A stretch of 64,000 nt of DNA from Providencia alcalifaciens (GTDB lineage Bacteria > Pseudomonadota > Gammaproteobacteria > Enterobacterales > Enterobacteriaceae): the NCBI RefSeq assembly GCF_915403165.1, contig NZ_OU659204.1:1-64000 (forward strand), read 5' to 3'. Shown here piece after piece: positions 20,801 to 29,146 of this stretch (the first letter of the stretch is position 1; each line of letters starts with the position of its first letter). A program made the translations under genes and the position numbers. The notes under the pieces are model-generated. The model saw only the letters and a list, made by a program, of their open reading frames with translations. It had not been told where the DNA came from and ran no database searches.

Positions 20801-22749
20801 CGATTGGTGAAAGCGCGGATTTACTGCGCTTCAACCCAACGGCTCGCGCCATCGCGGCGATTTTTTGGCAGCATATTCAAAACAACGAATACCCAGCCCA
20901 ATGGCCAGAACGCGCCAGAACTGCGATGAATATCCGCCAGCTATTCAATAACGATGATGCCCTTTTAGATCTTCAAGCGGAGATTGAGGCAGATATCAGC
21001 TTATTCCTGCAAGATAACCCAATTAATTGCCAAGCTCATGAGCAAGCACAAGCCGCGGAATACCTCAGTTTTGCATTAGCCAGAACGCCGATTGAATTGG
21101 TATACAGCAAATATGCGCGGGACTTAGTGACAGCACTACAGACTCGCTTAGAAGAAGCCCATATGTGGTTGGATTTCAACCATTCACAGCAAAACCTTGG
21201 CACTCGCTATGCTCAGCGCTGGGCGCTACTGCAAAATTGGCTGCAAGGGTTATGTTCAATTGACGAATTTGCACACCTACGCCCGTATATTCCCGGTGCC
21301 ATCGCTATTATTATCTTGGATAAAGTGGCATCGGCGCGTTATAGCGAAGCCGATTTATACTTTAAGGTCACTGGATTACTGGGGGATCACCCGACAATCC
21401 ACAGCCAAACTCTCTCATTGAGTTTGGATGACTTTTTCAGTCGAATGCGCGAACAACGCAAGCAATTTATTCCGGCCTTCCGCCAATACCAAGCGCTGCG
21501 TCAGCGTATTGTGAGTCAAGAGCGTAGCCGCCTAAAACTTCATGAGTTCAAAGCTAAGCCACTGAGCTCATTTGTGCGTAACAAGCTGATCAATGACGTC
21601 TATTTGCCGATTATCGGTGATAACATGGCGAAGCAAATTGGTGCTCTAGGTGAAAACAAACGCACCGATTTAATGGGTTTGTTACTGATGATCTCCCCGC
21701 CGGGTTACGGTAAAACGACCCTGATGGAGTATGCGGCTGACCGCCTTGGTCTGATCTTTATGAAGATTAATGGCCCTGCACTTGGGCATGATGTGTTGTC
21801 CCTCGACCCAGAGCAAGCCCCGAATGCTACCGCCCGACAAGAGCTGGAAAAACTCAACCTTGCCCTCGAAATGGGCAACAATGTGATGCTGTATGTGGAT
21901 GACATTCAACATACTCACCCTGAATTTTTGCAGAAATTTATCTCCCTGTGTGATGGAACCCGTCGCATCGAAGGAGTGTGGAAAGACAAAACCAAAACTT
22001 ACGATATGCGCGGTAAAAAATTCTGCGTGGTAATGGCGGGTAACCCATATACCGAATCAGGCGAAGTGTTCCGTATCCCTGATATGCTGGCCAACCGTGC
22101 GGATATTTATAACCTCGGTGAAGTGCTCGGTGGGATGGATGATGCCTTTGCGCTGAGCTACATTGAAAACAGTCTGACCTCAAACTCTGTATTGGCACCG
22201 CTAGCGCTACGCGATTTAAATGACTTGTATTTGCTGGTGGATAAAGCCATGGGCAAATCAGTCTCCACTAACGCACTCAGCTACCCATATTCCGATGCGG
22301 AAGTAAATGAAATTACTGCGGTTATTTCCCGATTACTCAGCTTGCGTGATGTGGTACTGAAGGTAAACCAGCAGTATATTGCCAGTGCCGCGCAGTCAGA
22401 TAAATACCGAACTGAGCCGGCATTCCGCCTGCAAGGCAGTTACCGAAATATGAATAAACTCAGCGAGAAAGTCTCTTCCGTCATGAATGATGATGAATTG
22501 GAGAGATTGCTGGATGATCATTATCTTGGTGAGGCGCAATTATTAACAACGGGTGCTGAAGAGAACTTACTGAAGCTGGCAGAATTACGCGGAAGGCTGA
22601 ATGAGGAAGATGCGGCACGCTGGCAGCAAATCAAGAAAGATTTCTTGCGTAACAAAGCATTAGGTGGTGATAATGCCGATGTGGGTGACCGCGTTGTGAC
22701 TCAGCTCGCTCAATTGGTTGAAAGCGTACAATCTCTCGGACATCGATAA
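17812..22749 (+). CDS. Giant AAA ATPase (DUF3686-type, 'DNA repair ATPase')
   Basis: This 1645-residue protein has a C-terminal AAA module with Walker A PPGYGKTT (Lys1301) and Walker B MLYVDDIQ (Asp1363-Asp1364), then an arginine-rich second region with NRADIYNLG. The N-terminal ~470 residues look beta-rich, with repeated short strands (FEWVRTTRENTVNGRYPHI). A helical, coiled-coil-prone section follows (~480-870). It resembles large proteins that databases label DNA repair ATPase on weak grounds; I see no nuclease, helicase or DNA-binding motif. Cluster position after a flotillin and a one-base TAATG overlap with a rhomboid gene suggest membrane-associated work. The substrate is unknown. An AAGGAA ribosome-binding site lies slightly far (about 15 bp) from the ATG. 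Confidence 0.75.
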   Translation: MSETQDVNREQEILDSAVAEGGAYEILRKRLTEQGQQLHQKAALLNDNRLTEFGQSQMDIIGRIRIRTENNCQARDIVRVGDWLLFGYNVFLGLKKETHIEDVFSLYQLTENEGDFDVISVPYEETFLNDTRFVQDFTELYTYYKNTQLLQLVERDGKLLASFQIGDRLTDVRVFRWSISSDKSRIEYIDNRGERDIALPPTTDFEWVRTTRENTVNGRYPHINILDTVFVETIGGDLTIKCENNTEDGLGIYREAVLDKNQSLDDAQIEYAQTGSLILLKILPYREESWRYLVYNILNQTVQRIDAIGQACVQLPEDHGIIFPGGYYLQNGEYKTFEQPMDGMRFRRLRRSPNGEDVLYVFYSPNQGRIALFNYNLIERKLAVPLIGHGYAMLEDGKMVLFEGEGDEATRVHPMQVWQTPFYSDEFADKQPPRSGFLGRIGNADLVRGISEIIHIAKEIEGNQVSVSRYEQLSQQPKNLLDIFYWFNDDQCLSIGKLLKEIAQTSELVLDEYEKVESIRQQSVKSMNEAVTRQRALLSLTLPEGWTDIQQFVDGLNALNAQQGHLISLREFRYMDLAKLSEMENEITQAQQRVSQGTAQFLASDKALQPFKTQLSTFEELIEKAQTSAQLDVPMNDIEKMSADLDMLSNLMASLRFDDVTLQTHIIDAISHIYAQLNQSRARLQQKRKSQTSVESVAQFGAQFRLFSQGITNALSLATDPERCDDQLSRLLVQLEELESQFSHHDEFLDDILAKREELLETFESHKQVLIDDRQRRSQNLLTAADRLLESLQRRTVRLQNQDELNAFFATDPLAQKTREIIEKLREINDNVKADDIDARLKASRDQAIRILRDKTDIFEDGGNIIKLGRHRFSVNTQELDLTILPKDNQLWVYLTGTDFQEPIDNAELAQLQPYWTANLESESDTVYRAEYLAYSIIYAAAKRQDGLDYDTLKSALSAPEKIDKLVRDFAAPRYKEGYEKGIHDHDAIAILKKLIPIGESADLLRFNPTARAIAAIFWQHIQNNEYPAQWPERARTAMNIRQLFNNDDALLDLQAEIEADISLFLQDNPINCQAHEQAQAAEYLSFALARTPIELVYSKYARDLVTALQTRLEEAHMWLDFNHSQQNLGTRYAQRWALLQNWLQGLCSIDEFAHLRPYIPGAIAIIILDKVASARYSEADLYFKVTGLLGDHPTIHSQTLSLSLDDFFSRMREQRKQFIPAFRQYQALRQRIVSQERSRLKLHEFKAKPLSSFVRNKLINDVYLPIIGDNMAKQIGALGENKRTDLMGLLLMISPPGYGKTTLMEYAADRLGLIFMKINGPALGHDVLSLDPEQAPNATARQELEKLNLALEMGNNVMLYVDDIQHTHPEFLQKFISLCDGTRRIEGVWKDKTKTYDMRGKKFCVVMAGNPYTESGEVFRIPDMLANRADIYNLGEVLGGMDDAFALSYIENSLTSNSVLAPLALRDLNDLYLLVDKAMGKSVSTNALSYPYSDAEVNEITAVISRLLSLRDVVLKVNQQYIASAAQSDKYRTEPAFRLQGSYRNMNKLSEKVSSVMNDDELERLLDDHYLGEAQLLTTGAEENLLKLAELRGRLNEEDAARWQQIKKDFLRNKALGGDNADVGDRVVTQLAQLVESVQSLGHR

Positions 22750-23327
22750 TGCAAACTTGGCTAAGCCCGCGAATTAAATTACTGATTACCCTTGCGGGTT
22801 TGCTGATCACTATCCAAATTGCCAATAGCTTAAGTGGCTACGCGCTTGTAGGGTTTGGCATCCAACCAAGAACGCTGCACGGGCTGGTGGGGATTATCTT
22901 CGCCCCACTGATCCACGGAGATTGGGGACATCTTCTGAGTAATCTGCCACCATTATTGGTTTTAAGCGCCCTACTGCTACACGACTCCATTCGAAAATAT
23001 GCTTATGCCAGCGCATTTATTATCGTGGTTGGCGGGGGATTAGTCTGGCTCATGGGTAGAAATGCGCTGCACATTGGCGCTAGCGGCTGGATTTTTGGGC
23101 TGTGGGGTTTATTGATTGCCCAAGGTTTTTTCCGCCGCAAACTATTAGATATTATTATCGCCCTGTTGGTACTGTTTTATTTTGGTGCGATGGCGAGTGG
23201 GTTATTGCCGGTTCATCAACAAATATCAACAGAATCCCATATTGCCGGAGCCATCGCCGGAATTGCCTATGCGTGGTTAGCTAATAAAAAACTAAAAGCG
23301 GCATCACCGACTACCCTTTCAAAGTAA
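22749..23327 (+). CDS. Rhomboid-family intramembrane serine protease
   Basis: A 192-residue polytopic membrane protein has about six hydrophobic helices. Rhomboid hallmarks are present: HGDWGHLLSNLPPL (HxxxN-type motif), the nucleophile in GASGWIFG (Ser112), and the partner histidine in ESHIAGAIAG (His164). It is therefore predicted to be active and to cut a transmembrane substrate. Its ATG overlaps the ATPase stop as TAATG, so the two are translationally coupled. Its 3' end overlaps the convergent regulator gene by 9 bp. It is distinct from GlpG, being shorter at the N-terminus. The substrate is not known. Confidence 0.88.
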   Translation: MQTWLSPRIKLLITLAGLLITIQIANSLSGYALVGFGIQPRTLHGLVGIIFAPLIHGDWGHLLSNLPPLLVLSALLLHDSIRKYAYASAFIIVVGGGLVWLMGRNALHIGASGWIFGLWGLLIAQGFFRRKLLDIIIALLVLFYFGAMASGLLPVHQQISTESHIAGAIAGIAYAWLANKKLKAASPTTLSK

Positions 23328-23990
23328 CCCGATACACGCAGTAACTCTATACACACAACGCCCTGCGCCATCAAGCAGGTATTGCTCCCGTTCAACATTC
23401 ACCTGCTCGCCTAATACTTCGCGAAACAGTGCCAATTCAGAACGGCAAAAATTTTGGCACGCGGTTGCTGCTGCGCAGATAGGGCAATGGTTTTCGATAA
23501 ATAACCAGCTATCGCCTTCCTGTTCAACCTTCGCCATATAGCCCTCTTCACTACGAACCTCGGCGAGTGCAGCTAAACATTTTTCTAATGGCAACCCTTG
23601 GCATCGCTCTAAATATTTACTACGGCTTTCTGCTTCTCGCTGTTCAATCAGCTTTTCTAGCCCCGCATCGCCAAAAATGGTTTTTACTGAGTCAATGAGC
23701 TGCAAGGCCAACTGGGCATGGGTATCGGGAAAACGTTGATGCCCCAGTTCCGTTAAGATCCAGTTTTGCCGAGGACGCCCAGCACCCGACTGAGCGGTAC
23801 ATTGGACACCTTCCACCAGCCCCAGTGACGTTAATTTATGGATATGCTGGCGTGCCGCCTCCCCCGTTAAACTCAGGTCATGGGCAATCACAGCTGTGGA
23901 AACAGGTCCTTTAGTTTTTATGCAAAACAGCACCTTATCCACGGCTTGAGTGAGATTTAGATTATCAAAGTATTTACTTGCTTTATTCAT
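23319..23990 (-). CDS. SufR/DeoR-like helix-turn-helix regulator with cysteine cluster
   Basis: The N-terminal winged helix (~17-80; LTGEAARQHIHKLTSLGLVEG) is followed by AGRPRQNWILTELG, typical of the ArsR/SufR-like group. The C-terminal half has HCPICAAATACQNFC and a later Cys in GAGRCVYRV, a spacing reminiscent of the Fe-S-cluster-binding SufR regulators. It is probably a redox- or iron-responsive repressor. It is divergent from an MFS exporter gene with a perfect 11-bp inverted repeat in the 74-bp gap, the likely operator for both. The family is recognised; the ligand is inferred. Confidence 0.78.
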   Translation of the reverse strand: MNKASKYFDNLNLTQAVDKVLFCIKTKGPVSTAVIAHDLSLTGEAARQHIHKLTSLGLVEGVQCTAQSGAGRPRQNWILTELGHQRFPDTHAQLALQLIDSVKTIFGDAGLEKLIEQREAESRSKYLERCQGLPLEKCLAALAEVRSEEGYMAKVEQEGDSWLFIENHCPICAAATACQNFCRSELALFREVLGEQVNVEREQYLLDGAGRCVYRVTACIGLL

Positions 23991-24000
23991 AGTGTAATTT

Positions 24001-24028
24001 TATTATCCAAGCCAATACTTGGATAATA
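24001..24028. promoter_or_regulatory. 11-bp inverted-repeat operator between regulator and MFS gene
   Basis: TATTATCCAAG-6-CTTGGATAATA has perfect 11-bp arms with a 6-bp spacer, and sits in the 74-bp gap between two divergent start codons. The inner CAAG-N6-CTTG has the same geometry as the SufR box (CAAC-N6-GTTG), which fits the SufR-like regulator next to it. Confidence 0.82.
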
Positions 24029-24064
24029 CCCTTTTCTTTACTCTTTCGTCCAGCAGGTCTGCGT

Positions 24065-25516
24065 ATGAGCAACAAAACAGTCACCGAATCCAATAAAAAC
24101 GGCACCGAACCCAATGAAACAAGCACTGAATCTCAAGGAAAATGGGCCGATTTACTCAGCGGCACTAATGCATTATTGACGATAGCCCTCACAGGTGGCG
24201 TCGCACTTCATGCTATCAATATTTATATTGTCACCACGATTTTACCGAGCGTCGTCAATGATATTGGCGGTCTTGAATATTATGCGTGGAACACCACGCT
24301 GTTTGTAGCAACCTCCATTATTGGCTCTGCATTATCCAGTAAAGTGCTGGATAGCCTAGGGCCTAAACTCGCCTATCTTAGCGCTCTATTACTATTTTCC
24401 TTGGGTGCTATCTGGTGTGCCTCCTCACCTTCCATGCTCACCTTATTAGGTGGGCGCGCCTTGCAAGGACTTGGCGGTGGAATGTTATTCGCGCTTAGCT
24501 ATGCGCTGATCCGCATTGTCTTCACGCCAAACTTATGGTCTCGCGCCATGGGGGTAATATCAGGTATGTGGGGGATCGCCACTTTGTGCGGCCCTGCCAT
24601 TGGCGGTATTTTTGCTCAAGGGGGTCATTGGCGCTGGGCTTTTTGGGCTTTATTGCCCGTGGCGGTTGTGTTGGCAATGATTGTTATCAACCAATTGCCG
24701 GGGAAAAAATCTCAGCAAGCGCAAATAACAAAAATCCCAATTTTATCGATTTCACTGCTGGTTATCTCCGTGCTTGCTATCTCAATCGGTAGCTTATCAG
24801 AAAGCTTGCTCAGCAATCTTATCGGGTTACTCATTGGTATTGCCTTGCTTATCACCATTGCGTTTATTGATGGAAAAAATGGAAAGCGTTTACTACCCAC
24901 AGGAGCCTACTCCCTGAAAACTCAACTTGGGGTTATTTTCCTGACTATGGGTTTACTGGTGGGGGGAATGACCACCGAAATTTATGTACCTTACTTCCTA
25001 CAAACCATTCACCAGTTTTCACCGTTGATGGCGGGTTATTTAACTGCCGTGATGGCCGCTGGGTGGACAGTAGGGGCCTTACTCAGCGCCAATAAAACGG
25101 GCGTCATCGTTTTACGTATTCTCAAGATAGGCCCCGTTATCATCTTGGTATCATTGGTAATTCTAGCTATATTGACCCCTAACCTTGCTTTAGTCAGCTC
25201 CATTTCTTTATTTATTCTCTATTTAATCGCCATGATGGGCGTTGGATTAGGGATTGGTGTCTGCTGGCCACATTTAGTTCTGAGGGTATTTAATGCGGCA
25301 CCTAAAGGGGAAGAAAACTTAGCATCCTCTTCAGTGATTACGATCCAATTGTATGCAACCGCGTTATCTGCGGCATTAGTGGGCGTGGTGGTCAATAATA
25401 GCGGATTGATTAATCCTGGTGGGTTAGTCGGTGCTCAACAAGCCTCTGTATGGCTATTTGCTTTGTTTGCTATTAGCCCATTCTTGGCTGCAATTTTAAT
25501 TCGTAACGTAAAATAG
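24065..25516 (+). CDS. MFS transporter, probable exporter
   Basis: This 483-residue protein has a polar 30-residue N-terminal tail and about 14 hydrophobic segments, pointing to a 14-helix DHA2-like exporter. The second-helix motif region reads SSKVLDSLGPKLAYLSALLL, a loose form of the MFS loop motif, and GRALQGLGGGMLFALSYALIR is helix-4-like. It is divergent from the SufR-like regulator and shares its operator, and is convergent with a NIS siderophore synthetase. Siderophore export is a reasonable inference from the neighbours but not shown by sequence; drug or metal export remains possible. AGCAGG precedes the ATG. Confidence 0.75.
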   Translation: MSNKTVTESNKNGTEPNETSTESQGKWADLLSGTNALLTIALTGGVALHAINIYIVTTILPSVVNDIGGLEYYAWNTTLFVATSIIGSALSSKVLDSLGPKLAYLSALLLFSLGAIWCASSPSMLTLLGGRALQGLGGGMLFALSYALIRIVFTPNLWSRAMGVISGMWGIATLCGPAIGGIFAQGGHWRWAFWALLPVAVVLAMIVINQLPGKKSQQAQITKIPILSISLLVISVLAISIGSLSESLLSNLIGLLIGIALLITIAFIDGKNGKRLLPTGAYSLKTQLGVIFLTMGLLVGGMTTEIYVPYFLQTIHQFSPLMAGYLTAVMAAGWTVGALLSANKTGVIVLRILKIGPVIILVSLVILAILTPNLALVSSISLFILYLIAMMGVGLGIGVCWPHLVLRVFNAAPKGEENLASSSVITIQLYATALSAALVGVVVNNSGLINPGGLVGAQQASVWLFALFAISPFLAAILIRNVK

Positions 25517-25526
25517 TTAGGCCGTT

Positions 25527-25556
25527 GAAGGATACTCAAATGAGAGTATCCTTTTC
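25527..25556. terminator. Bidirectional terminator between MFS and NIS synthetase genes
   Basis: A 10-bp stem (AAGGATACTC / GAGTATCCTT) with a 6-base loop continues into TTTT. It lies between two convergent stop codons only 45 bp apart. Confidence 0.82.
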
Positions 25557-25561
25557 CCTTG

Positions 25562-27361
25562 TTAATTATTTTTAAATAAAAACAATGGGTTAGAAAGCTC
25601 TCTCGTGAAGTCCTTATTGGTTTTGAACTCCCGTAGAGATAGACACTCAGGCCCATGGATCATTTTTTGTCGATTAATCGCGTATTGCTTAAATGTGGAT
25701 TTAAATAGGTCTAACCGCGCATATTTTTCTGTATATTCTGGGTGTTGAGCCTGATATTCAAGAATGGTATCCGCCGCCAATTGCCAGAAATCATTCTCTG
25801 TTACACAGTCATGTTTATCTAAAATTACCGCCAAATAACGGAAGAAATAATCAAATATTTCAGTCCAGAAATGTTCAATTTTATGACTCTCTTTTACGAT
25901 ATGCGTACATTGCGCTACGGCCTCAGGTAACGGGCCTTCTGGGCTAAAGAAAATCACCTCTTCCGCAATGTCTTTCATAAACATGCCGGCAGGTTTGTTA
26001 TCTTCGATAATCAAAATCACATTTTCACCGTGAGGCATAAACGCAATATCATGGGCGTAAAATAGGTGCAATTGCGGTAACAAATAACAATCTAAATACG
26101 CTTTTATCCATTCCTGACCAGAAAGACCGGAGAGTTTAATTAACTCCACAATAAAAGATTTTTCGTTTTTATCTACATGTAATAACGCCGCCATGGTCAT
26201 TACACGCTGATTTTTCTCCATTTTATCGAAAACACTTTCTCTCCATAATGCAGATAACATATTCTTTTGCGGTGAAATCTCTGTAATAACCTTTTCAAAT
26301 AGCGTATCTCTGTACCCTATCGCAGCAACCTCTTTGAGTAGCTTAAAGTTCTTTTCCACTAAATAGCTATCTTGAGAGCATAAATTATCTAGCCATTCAT
26401 TAATTCCCGGTGTCACTTTCATGGCATAAGGGGAGAGTCCCCGCATAAACCCACAGTTGAAAATAGAGATAGCGAGCTTGATATAACGCTTGTTGGGATG
26501 GCTGACATTAAAGAGTGTTCTAATCGATTGTTGAGCAGAATAAGCGTCTAAGCTCATTCCCAAGAAAATAATATTTTTCTTCGCAATATCCGCTGCGAAT
26601 CGAATTAAGATTTTCTCACGCCATTGCCATTCGTGCACTGGCATCCAATAGTAATCGTCACTCAATACTGCATGTTGATGGACTATGTCACTAAAATAAC
26701 TGATTTCTTCTGTGGAGAGCTCTGACTGAATAATATCGTGATAACTCAATGAAGATATGGCGCTAAATGTCGCTTTGTCTTTATGAACAGCAATCCAAAC
26801 AACCTTTTGCTCCGCCATGCATTCTGGCGAGTACATCAACGAATCAATAAAATCGAATCCATAACAGCCTCTATTCGCAATAATCGCGGGATGCCCTTCA
26901 TCCATACTCGATTCTATTGATTGATAATCCGCGCATACCAGTTCATCTGAGCTAAGACGCTTCCCATCCCGTTTATACGCCCAACCATTTAACGTCGATA
27001 TTAATCCATCAACATAGGTTGGTAATATCGCCTTATTAATATGAATAAATTCGAGTAATTCAATAAAAAGATCTAAAGCGTCTAAAGGGATTTCCAACCC
27101 ATCTTTATATTTTTTTATTGATTCAAGACTGATATCCAAATGTGCTAGTAAATATTCTTTTGCTTTAAAATGGTAACAAACGCATTGACTTTCGATATTC
27201 AGTACATAATCGCCGTGGCTAGTATGCTCGGGTGTAATGACCCCCTCATGAGTAAGTTCCGTCAAAATCTTCTTTGTCATCACTTTATTCGCCGCGAGCC
27301 AACTGTTTTGAGTCAGGTAATTATCACGGAAAATTAAACTATCACGTTGTTCTAGTTGCAT
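25562..27361 (-). CDS. NRPS-independent siderophore (NIS) synthetase, IucA/IucC family
   Basis: NIS synthetases use ATP to join a carboxylate such as citrate or succinate to an amine or alcohol. The family signatures are DEGHPAIIANRGCYGFDF (~160-180), PVHEWQWREKI, and the phosphate-binding stretch TLFNVSHPNKRYIKLAISIF; MPHGENVILIIEDNKP lies near the C-terminal active site. I chose an internal ATG giving 599 residues because an AGGGGGA ribosome-binding site lies seven bases upstream, while the upstream ATG 51 bp away has none. No hydroxylase, acyltransferase or receptor gene is nearby, so it is an orphan synthetase. I see no clear Fur box. Confidence 0.88.
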   Translation of the reverse strand: MQLEQRDSLIFRDNYLTQNSWLAANKVMTKKILTELTHEGVITPEHTSHGDYVLNIESQCVCYHFKAKEYLLAHLDISLESIKKYKDGLEIPLDALDLFIELLEFIHINKAILPTYVDGLISTLNGWAYKRDGKRLSSDELVCADYQSIESSMDEGHPAIIANRGCYGFDFIDSLMYSPECMAEQKVVWIAVHKDKATFSAISSLSYHDIIQSELSTEEISYFSDIVHQHAVLSDDYYWMPVHEWQWREKILIRFAADIAKKNIIFLGMSLDAYSAQQSIRTLFNVSHPNKRYIKLAISIFNCGFMRGLSPYAMKVTPGINEWLDNLCSQDSYLVEKNFKLLKEVAAIGYRDTLFEKVITEISPQKNMLSALWRESVFDKMEKNQRVMTMAALLHVDKNEKSFIVELIKLSGLSGQEWIKAYLDCYLLPQLHLFYAHDIAFMPHGENVILIIEDNKPAGMFMKDIAEEVIFFSPEGPLPEAVAQCTHIVKESHKIEHFWTEIFDYFFRYLAVILDKHDCVTENDFWQLAADTILEYQAQHPEYTEKYARLDLFKSTFKQYAINRQKMIHGPECLSLREFKTNKDFTRELSNPLFLFKNN

Positions 27362-27480
27362 AAATCCCCCTGCACTTTCATTCTCACCAGATTGAAAATG
27401 CAGAGTAAGCAAAACGCGCTAGATAAGCCATTTTAAAGGGTGTTAGATATATATACTTATTAGATGATTTTAAAATCAAT

Positions 27481-27511
27481 AAAAAGTGCGCTTTTATTCC
27501 GCGCACTTTGT
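27481..27511 (-). terminator. Terminator of smvA
   Basis: A 9-bp perfect stem (AAAGTGCGC / GCGCACTTT) with a 9-base loop continues into T-rich sequence when read leftwards. It is 52 bp past the smvA stop. Confidence 0.8.
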
Positions 27512-27562
27512 TCTCAATTTTTAGACTCTACTATTTAGGCAATATGATTTAGACAAGATTGC

Positions 27563-29053
27563 TTAGGCGGTACGCTTTTGGCGAAAGAAAAACGGCAACA
27601 CAACAATACTCACCACTAGCACGATTACCGTGGCAATCATGACAGACATAAATGCGCTATCAAATGCCATACTCGCCTGATTCACTAAGAGACTTGCACT
27701 ATCTTGCGGTAACCCTTCCGCCACAATTAACGCTTCATCAAGGCTATCATAGACTTTGTCTGCTACCGTTAAACCTGCCGGTAATACCAGCTTGGCGGTA
27801 TAAACCGCACTCATCAAGCCCCCCATAAATGTCACACCGAGCACGCTACCTAGCTCGTAAGCCACTTCTTCAATGGATGCTGCCATTCCTGCTTTTTCAT
27901 CAGGCGCATTTAACATAATGGTGGTTGATGCTGTGGTAAAAATGGCACCTAACCCGAACCCAACACAGAATAAGAATGACAGTAATACCAAGCCAGTTGA
28001 GGTTTTGAATACCCACGCAACCCCAACCACGCCCACTAATGTGCAAATAAATCCTAAAATCATCATTAGTTTAGCGCCGACTTTATGCAAATACATGCCC
28101 GCTAACGGAGACGCTAACACAGACGCAATCGGGATCGGAATAATGTATAACGCCGCCTCGAATGGGGTATAACCTAATACCAACTGCAAGCGCTGACTTA
28201 ATAGTAGCTCGACACCAACGATAATCACGATGGATAAAATCGCCATCAGAATGCCCGCAAAAAACCGAGGGTCGCCAAGTAATTTGAAATCAATCATGGG
28301 CGATTCTGATGCTAATTGTCGGCGGCTAAAAATAACCAGAAAGGCAATGCCGATCGCCCCAGCAATGAGTAACGTGAGCCAATCAATATTGGCTTTTCCA
28401 AGCTCTTTCAAGGCGTAGATTGAACCAATCAGCCCCACCAAGATAAACAAAGAGCCTAAATAATCAATCGGTTGCTGTGAATTCCGCGTACTTTTTGGTA
28501 TTAAAGAAAGTGCAAATGGGATCACCAATAGCACTACCGGTACGTTGATTAAAAAGACGGAGCCCCACCAGAAATGATTGAGTAATACGCCGCCAACTAA
28601 TGGTCCAATGGCAGCACCACCCGATGCCACAGCAGCCCAAATACCAATCGCCAGCGCCCGCTCTTTCGGATCTAAAAAGACTTGGCGAACAATGGCTAAT
28701 GTCGCCGGCATACTAATCGCGGCACCAACAGCTAAAAATCCACGAGATAAAATTAAGCTCAATGCGCTCGGTGAAAATGCCGCGCACAGAGAGGCCAATG
28801 CGAATAAGGGCAACCCAAGCACAAACATCCGTTTATGACCCACTTTATCACTTAACATTCCCGCAGCAGGCAATAGCCCCGCCACCACTAGCGGGTAAGC
28901 ATTCATGATCCATAATTTTTCAGACGCTGTTGCGCCTAGGTCATGAGTGAGCTTAGGCAGTGCGGTGTATAGCACGGTGACATCAATGACGATGAGAAAT
29001 AAAACACTCGATACTAAGAGTAGGATAATCCAACGTTTATAATCTGCTATCAT
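27563..29053 (-). CDS. smvA: MFS efflux pump SmvA
   Basis: This 496-residue, 14-helix DHA2-family antiporter exports cationic compounds (methyl viologen, chlorhexidine, quaternary ammonium agents in related enterobacteria). The N-terminal helix reads LIVIDVTVLYTALPKLTHDLG, with the conserved aspartate of this group. The loop motif is GMLSDKVGHKRMFVLG, and AVASGGAAIGPLVGGVLL is the drug antiporter motif C region. It is divergent from a TetR gene, the standard smvA-smvR arrangement, with a perfect palindrome between. Repression by SmvR is the known mode; loss of SmvR raises biocide tolerance in relatives. Confidence 0.9.
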   Translation of the reverse strand: MIADYKRWIILLLVSSVLFLIVIDVTVLYTALPKLTHDLGATASEKLWIMNAYPLVVAGLLPAAGMLSDKVGHKRMFVLGLPLFALASLCAAFSPSALSLILSRGFLAVGAAISMPATLAIVRQVFLDPKERALAIGIWAAVASGGAAIGPLVGGVLLNHFWWGSVFLINVPVVLLVIPFALSLIPKSTRNSQQPIDYLGSLFILVGLIGSIYALKELGKANIDWLTLLIAGAIGIAFLVIFSRRQLASESPMIDFKLLGDPRFFAGILMAILSIVIIVGVELLLSQRLQLVLGYTPFEAALYIIPIPIASVLASPLAGMYLHKVGAKLMMILGFICTLVGVVGVAWVFKTSTGLVLLSFLFCVGFGLGAIFTTASTTIMLNAPDEKAGMAASIEEVAYELGSVLGVTFMGGLMSAVYTAKLVLPAGLTVADKVYDSLDEALIVAEGLPQDSASLLVNQASMAFDSAFMSVMIATVIVLVVSIVVLPFFFRQKRTA

Positions 29054-29115
29054 AAAATCTTCTCAACTTGTTTAATTGATCACCTTTATGGATGATCATG
29101 CTATAATATAATTCC

Positions 29116-29127
29116 ATACGTACGTAT
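29116..29127. promoter_or_regulatory. Candidate SmvR operator
   Basis: The 12-bp perfect palindrome ATACGTACGTAT lies in the 93-bp gap between the divergent smvA and smvR starts, 9 bp right of TATAAT (29102-29107), a likely -10 box. TetR-family repressors bind such sites. Confidence 0.72.
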
Positions 29128-29146
29128 TGAAAAGAGGTTTTTTTAA

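Noticed and set aside
27362..27562. Fur box upstream of the NIS synthetase
   Set aside because: AT-rich stretches are present but none fits the GATAATGATAATCATTATC pattern well enough.
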